In this document: positions 60,693-64,000 of the stretch, one piece after another
How positions within the stretch are numbered: the stretch's first letter is position 1
How the letters are laid out: every line of letters begins with the position of its first letter
Origin: Scandinavium sp002470465
GTDB lineage: Bacteria > Pseudomonadota > Gammaproteobacteria > Enterobacterales > Enterobacteriaceae
Direction of reading: 5' to 3'
DNA length: 64,000 bases
Assembly (NCBI RefSeq): GCF_040750395.1
Contig: NZ_JBFLVD010000019.1
Span: 22,709 to 86,708, forward strand
Notes under the pieces: generated by a model
What the model was told of the DNA's origin: nothing
The model's database searches: none
What the model saw: the letters and a program-made list of their open reading frames with translations, nothing else
Translations under genes and position numbers: made by a program

Positions 60693-62213
60693 ATGTCATT
60701 GTCGATTATTTACACCCGCGCAGCCCTCGGCGTAAACGCGCCACTCATCACCGTTGAAGTGCATATCAGTAGCGGATTACCGGGGTTAACCATGGTTGGT
60801 CTGCCGGAAACAGCCGTGAAAGAGGCTCGCGATCGGGTCAGAAGCGCAATTATTAATAGCGGTTATGAATTTCCGGCCAAGAAAATCACCATCAACCTGG
60901 CCCCTGCCGATTTACCCAAGGAAGGTGGACGTTACGATTTGCCCATTGCCATTGCGCTTCTGGCGGCCTCTGAGCAGCTCAACACGACCAGGCTTGGTCA
61001 GTTTGAGCTGGTCGGCGAACTCGCACTTACCGGAGCGATACGCGGCGTTACCGGTGCCATTTCTGGGGCAATGGAAGCACTAAGGTGTGGGAGACAGATC
61101 GTTTTGCCAGCAGAAAATGCCCCTGAGGTCGGATTGATTGGTGGAGCAGACTGTTTTATCACCAATCACTTACAGGAAGTTTGTGCCTTTCTGGAGGGAC
61201 GGGTTGAACTACCACACCCTGAGCCTATGCCAGAAGTGGATACAGTAGCGGAAGCCGATCTGAGCGACGTCATCGGGCAGCAGCAGGGTAAACGGGCTCT
61301 GGAGATCACCGCGGCAGGCGGGCATAACTTGCTTCTGATAGGGCCACCCGGAACAGGAAAAACAATGCTTGCCAGCCGGCTACCCGGCATTCTTCCCTCT
61401 CTGAGTAATCAGGAGGCGCTGGAGAGCGCTGCTATTTTGAGTCTGGTTGGGACAGGGCAAGTGCATAAACAATGGCGTAAACGCCCATTCCGAGCGCCTC
61501 ACCATAGCGCCTCGCTAACGGCCATGGTCGGTGGGGGTGCAATACCCGCCCCGGGCGAAATTTCACTGGCCCATAATGGGATCTTATTTCTTGATGAGCT
61601 TCCCGAGTTTGAACGTCGGGTTCTGGATGCCCTGCGTGAACCTATTGAATCGGGGCAAATTCATATCTCACGCACGCGAGCAAAGATTTCCTATCCGGCA
61701 CGCTTTCAACTCATCGCGGCCATGAATCCAAGCCCGACCGGCCATTATCAGGGAAACCACAATCGCAGCTCTCCGGAGCAGGTTTTACGCTATCTGGCAC
61801 GCCTGTCCGGACCCTTTCTGGACAGGTTTGATTTGTCACTGGAAGTTCCGCCGCCGCCGCCTGGCCTGTTGAGCCAACCTCCTGAAAAAGGAGAAAGTAG
61901 CCAGACGATAAAAAGCAGAGTCGTTGCTGCACAGCAAATGCAGTTAGTCCGCCAAGGTAAACTCAATGCGTGGCTGGAAAATCATGAAATTAAAATTCAG
62001 TGTGCGCTCATACCAGAAGATGCGGTGTGGCTGGAGCAGGCTCTAACCCATCTTGGGTTATCCATTCGCGCCTGGCAGAGGCTTATCAAAGTGTCTCGAA
62101 CCATTGCCGATCTCGCCGGAACAGAACAGATAACACGGTCGCATTTGCAGGAAGCGCTGGGATACCGCGCAGTTGAAAGGTTACTTATCCATTTGCAAAA
62201 AATGATGGCATAA
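60693..62213 (+). CDS. comM: ComM/YifB, AAA+ Mg-chelatase-like helicase
   Basis: A 506-residue AAA+ protein. The N-terminal ChlI/Lon-S16-like domain starts MSLSIIYTRAALGVNAPLIT, with VEVHISSGLPGLTMVGLPET. Walker A is GPPGTGKTMLASRL (~215-228), Walker B is LFLDELPEF (~290-298), and the end is the Mg-chelatase C domain. In naturally competent relatives ComM is a branch-migration helicase for integrating incoming DNA; in enterobacteria its role is less clear. It is divergent from ilvL and ends at a shared terminator. Confidence 0.95.
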   Translation: MSLSIIYTRAALGVNAPLITVEVHISSGLPGLTMVGLPETAVKEARDRVRSAIINSGYEFPAKKITINLAPADLPKEGGRYDLPIAIALLAASEQLNTTRLGQFELVGELALTGAIRGVTGAISGAMEALRCGRQIVLPAENAPEVGLIGGADCFITNHLQEVCAFLEGRVELPHPEPMPEVDTVAEADLSDVIGQQQGKRALEITAAGGHNLLLIGPPGTGKTMLASRLPGILPSLSNQEALESAAILSLVGTGQVHKQWRKRPFRAPHHSASLTAMVGGGAIPAPGEISLAHNGILFLDELPEFERRVLDALREPIESGQIHISRTRAKISYPARFQLIAAMNPSPTGHYQGNHNRSSPEQVLRYLARLSGPFLDRFDLSLEVPPPPPGLLSQPPEKGESSQTIKSRVVAAQQMQLVRQGKLNAWLENHEIKIQCALIPEDAVWLEQALTHLGLSIRAWQRLIKVSRTIADLAGTEQITRSHLQEALGYRAVERLLIHLQKMMA

Positions 62214-62236
62214 AAAAAGGGGCCTGGGCCCCTTTT
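62212..62236. terminator. Bidirectional terminator between comM and maoP
   Basis: AAAAAAA-GGGGCC-TG-GGCCCC-TTTT, starting within the comM stop codon and ending just before the maoP stop. It serves both convergent genes. Confidence 0.9.
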
Positions 62237-62237
62237 A

Positions 62238-62576
62238 TCAATCGTCGCTTTCGGTGTAGTCCTCTGCACCTTCTGCCTGCGGTTTACCGCCTGACAGCGT
62301 ATGAAAGCGTTTTGGCCGTTTGATACGCGCCATGTATTTGATCCATACGCGTTCAATCTCTGTCGCGGGCTCGCGTTCACCACGGCAAACGGCAACAAAC
62401 TGCTTTTCATCTTCGGTTACTGGCTCACGGTTCCCCAACTCCAGCTCATTAAACGCATAACCGTGGCGTTCCAGCAGCTGAGCCTCTTTGATGGTGAAGT
62501 CACCATGACGGGAGAACCCACGCGGATAATTTTTATTGTCGAAAAAACGATTAGTCGTCGTAAAGCTTTCCGCCAT
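62238..62576 (-). CDS. maoP: MaoP (YifE), Ori-macrodomain organiser
   Basis: A 112-residue DUF413 protein: ESFTTTNRFFDNKNYPRGFS, RHGDFTIKEAQLLERHGYAF, and VWIKYMARIKRPKRFHTLSG. In E. coli MaoP acts with the nearby maoS site to constrain long-range contacts in the Ori macrodomain. maoS lies in the maoP upstream region in E. coli, so it may be in the 118-bp gap to hdfR; I cannot identify it by eye. It diverges from hdfR, as in E. coli. Confidence 0.94.
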   Translation of the reverse strand: MAESFTTTNRFFDNKNYPRGFSRHGDFTIKEAQLLERHGYAFNELELGNREPVTEDEKQFVAVCRGEREPATEIERVWIKYMARIKRPKRFHTLSGGKPQAEGAEDYTESDD

Positions 62577-62694
62577 CCTACACGCTCCTGATTCTTTGGC
62601 TGAGCTATTTATGGCGCGGAGTATTAGTTACGCTTGACAGAGCGTCAAACAAAACATTTAAATCAACACGACAAATATTTTTGTGGAGAAGAGT

Positions 62695-63516
62695 GTGGAT
62701 ACGGAATTGCTCAAAACTTTCCTGGAAGTGAGCCGAACGCGTCACTTCGGGCGTGCGGCCGAAGCGTTGTACCTGACGCAATCAGCCGTCAGCTTTCGTA
62801 TTCGTCAGCTTGAGAACCAACTGGGCGTGAACCTTTTTACCCGTCACCGCAATAACATTCGCCTGACGGCAGCTGGAGAAAAGCTTCTCCCCTATGCCGA
62901 AACGTTAATGAGCACGTGGCAATCCGCCAGAAAGGAAGTGGCAAACACCTCCCGACACAATGAATTCTCCATCGGTGCCAGCGCTTCTCTCTGGGAATGT
63001 ATGCTCAATGAGTGGCTGGGGCAGCTTTACCCGGTCCATAATACGCTGCAGTTTGAGGCGCGTATTGCTCAGCGGCAATCACTGGTCAAACAGCTCCATG
63101 AACGCCAGCTGGATCTTTTGATCACCACTGAAGCCCCCAAAATGGATGAGTTCAGCAGCCAGCTGTTGGGGCATTTCACGTTGGCGCTCTATTGCGCAAC
63201 GCCTTCGCAGGTAAAAGCCAATCTGAATTATCTTCGTCTGGAATGGGGTCCTGATTTTCAACAGCATGAAGCAGGCCTGCTCGCTCATGATGATGTTCCA
63301 CTGCTGACAACCAGTTCCGCGGAACTTGCACGCCAACAGCTTATGCCACTCGAAGGTTGCGCCTGGTTACCAATGAACTGGGCAAAAATGAAGGGGGGAT
63401 TACACACGGTTTCTGATAGCGCGACGCTTTCACGACCACTGTATGCAATTTGGCTGCAAAACAGTGATAAGCAGTCACAGATTCGTGAGATCCTGAAGGT
63501 TGCTGTGCTGGAATGA
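62695..63516 (+). CDS. hdfR: HdfR, LysR-type repressor of flhDC
   Basis: A 273-residue LysR regulator: DTELLKTFLEVSRTRHFGRA, LTQSAVSFRIRQLENQLGVN (recognition helix), and the effector domain with SIGASASLWECML. The start is GTG at 62695 with GGAGAAGAG in front; another GTG at 62683 lies in the ribosome site. HdfR represses the flagellar master operon flhDC and activates gltBD in E. coli. It is ~6 residues shorter than the E. coli protein at the C-terminus. Confidence 0.94.
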   Translation: MDTELLKTFLEVSRTRHFGRAAEALYLTQSAVSFRIRQLENQLGVNLFTRHRNNIRLTAAGEKLLPYAETLMSTWQSARKEVANTSRHNEFSIGASASLWECMLNEWLGQLYPVHNTLQFEARIAQRQSLVKQLHERQLDLLITTEAPKMDEFSSQLLGHFTLALYCATPSQVKANLNYLRLEWGPDFQQHEAGLLAHDDVPLLTTSSAELARQQLMPLEGCAWLPMNWAKMKGGLHTVSDSATLSRPLYAIWLQNSDKQSQIREILKVAVLE

Positions 63517-63575
63517 TATTCTGGCACTTTCATATTTGATCAGAAGCAGAAAGAGAGATTTGTTGAATTCAAAGC

Positions 63576-63607
63576 AAAAAAAAAATCCTTTGCCGAAACA
63601 AAGGATT
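63576..63607 (-). terminator. Terminator of the rRNA operon
   Basis: On the minus strand: AATCCTTT-GTTTCGGC-AAAGGATT followed by eight or more T, 6 bases past the CCA end of tRNA-Trp. It ends the rrn-aspT-trpT transcript and faces the hdfR stop. Confidence 0.93.
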
Positions 63608-63612
63608 ATAGA

Positions 63613-63688
63613 TGGCAGGGGCGGAGAGACTCGAACTCGCGACACCCGGTTTTGGAGACCGGTGCTCTACCAACTGAGCTACGCCCCT
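63613..63688 (-). tRNA. trpT: tRNA-Trp (anticodon CCA)
   Basis: A 76-nt tRNA: acceptor AGGGGCG, anticodon stem-loop CCGGTCTCCAAAACCGG, T arm GAGTTCGAGTCTC, encoded CCA. It is the distal tRNA of an rrnC-type operon. Confidence 0.97.
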
Positions 63689-63741
63689 AAATTTTTCTTA
63701 CTATTAAGCCCGCAATAAAGCAGGCTTAATATTTTAATAAG

Positions 63742-63818
63742 TGGCGGAACGGACGGGACTCGAACCCGCGACCCCCTGCGTGACAGGCAGGTATTCTAAC
63801 CGACTGAACTACCGCTCC
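63742..63818 (-). tRNA. aspT: tRNA-Asp (anticodon GTC)
   Basis: A 77-nt tRNA: acceptor GGAGCGG, anticodon stem-loop CCTGCCTGTCACGCAGG, encoded CCA. It lies 53 bases from tRNA-Trp and 53 bases from the 5S gene, in the E. coli rrnC order rrf-aspT-trpT. Confidence 0.97.
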
Positions 63819-63871
63819 ACCGAATTTTTTCTACTTCTGCCGGTTTCATACCCCGGTTTACTGCTAATTTG

Positions 63872-63991
63872 ATGCCTGGCAGTTCCCTACTCTCGCATGG
63901 GGAGACCCCACACTACCATCGGCGCTACGGCGTTTCACTTCTGAGTTCGGCATGGGGTCAGGTGGGACCACCGCGCTGTTGCCGCCAGGCA
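63872..63991 (-). rRNA. rrf: 5S ribosomal RNA
   Basis: A complete 120-nt 5S: TGCCTGGCGGC at the 5' end (63991) pairs with GCCAGGCAT at the 3' end. It contains the conserved CCCATGCCGAACTCAGAAGTG loop region (63941-63962) and GAGAGTAGGGAACTGCC. It is the last rRNA of an rrn operon whose 23S and 16S genes lie to the right, outside the window. Confidence 0.98.
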
Positions 63992-64000
63992 AATTCTGTT

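Overview
The window is a chromosomal segment of a gamma-proteobacterium of the family Enterobacteriaceae. Nearly every gene has a close E. coli K-12 counterpart in the same order, running from metR to the 5S gene and trailing tRNAs of an rrnC-like operon. High protein identity, GC-rich third positions, REP elements and an intact ilvG suggest an Enterobacter/Lelliottia/Leclercia/Klebsiella-like organism rather than E. coli, but the genus cannot be fixed from this piece alone.

Left part (1-28 kb): the metR 3' end and yigM overlap tail to tail. An accessory island (about 1.2-4.3 kb) follows between yigM and yigL. It carries a chromosomal S-type-pyocin/colicin-E9-like DNase bacteriocin gene, its Im9-like immunity gene, a truncated lysis-like ORF, a decayed Tn3-family transposase and the tail of an EAL-domain gene. 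Conserved core resumes with yigL-pldB, rhtB/rhtC, recQ, pldA, yigI and rarD. A desaturase gene and a PhnD-like gene then sit where E. coli has yigF/yigG. Next come corA with a structured leader and short leader ORF, uvrD with a LexA box, and the tightly overlapping set lptM-dapF-yigA-xerC-yigB. cyaY, cyaA (UUG start, CRP site) and hemCDXY follow.

Middle part (28-46 kb): behind hemY lies the small RNA gene glmZ on the minus strand. It has an apparent sigma-54 type promoter and an upstream TGTC-N10-GACA palindrome of the GlrR type. A four-tRNA operon (Arg-His-Leu-Pro) and yifK follow. The complete enterobacterial common antigen cluster (wecA-wzzE-wecB-wecC-rffG-rffH-wecD-wecE-wzxE-wecF-wzyE-wecG) comes next, with many 4-nt overlaps. 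rho follows with a decayed rhoL-like leader frame, then trxA.

Right part (46-64 kb): rhlB-gppA, rep, ppiC, ilvC and divergent ilvY lead into the whole ilvLGMEDA operon, with attenuator, leader peptide and full-length ilvG. comM (yifB), maoP and hdfR follow, then tRNA-Trp, tRNA-Asp and a complete 5S rRNA on the minus strand.

Functionally the window covers branched-chain amino acid synthesis, heme synthesis, ECA synthesis, DNA repair (recQ, uvrD, rep), transcription termination (rho) and phospholipid turnover (pldA, pldB). The variable points are the bacteriocin island, the desaturase/PhnD-like pair, and the regulatory RNA regions (glmZ, corA leader, rho leader, ilv leader).
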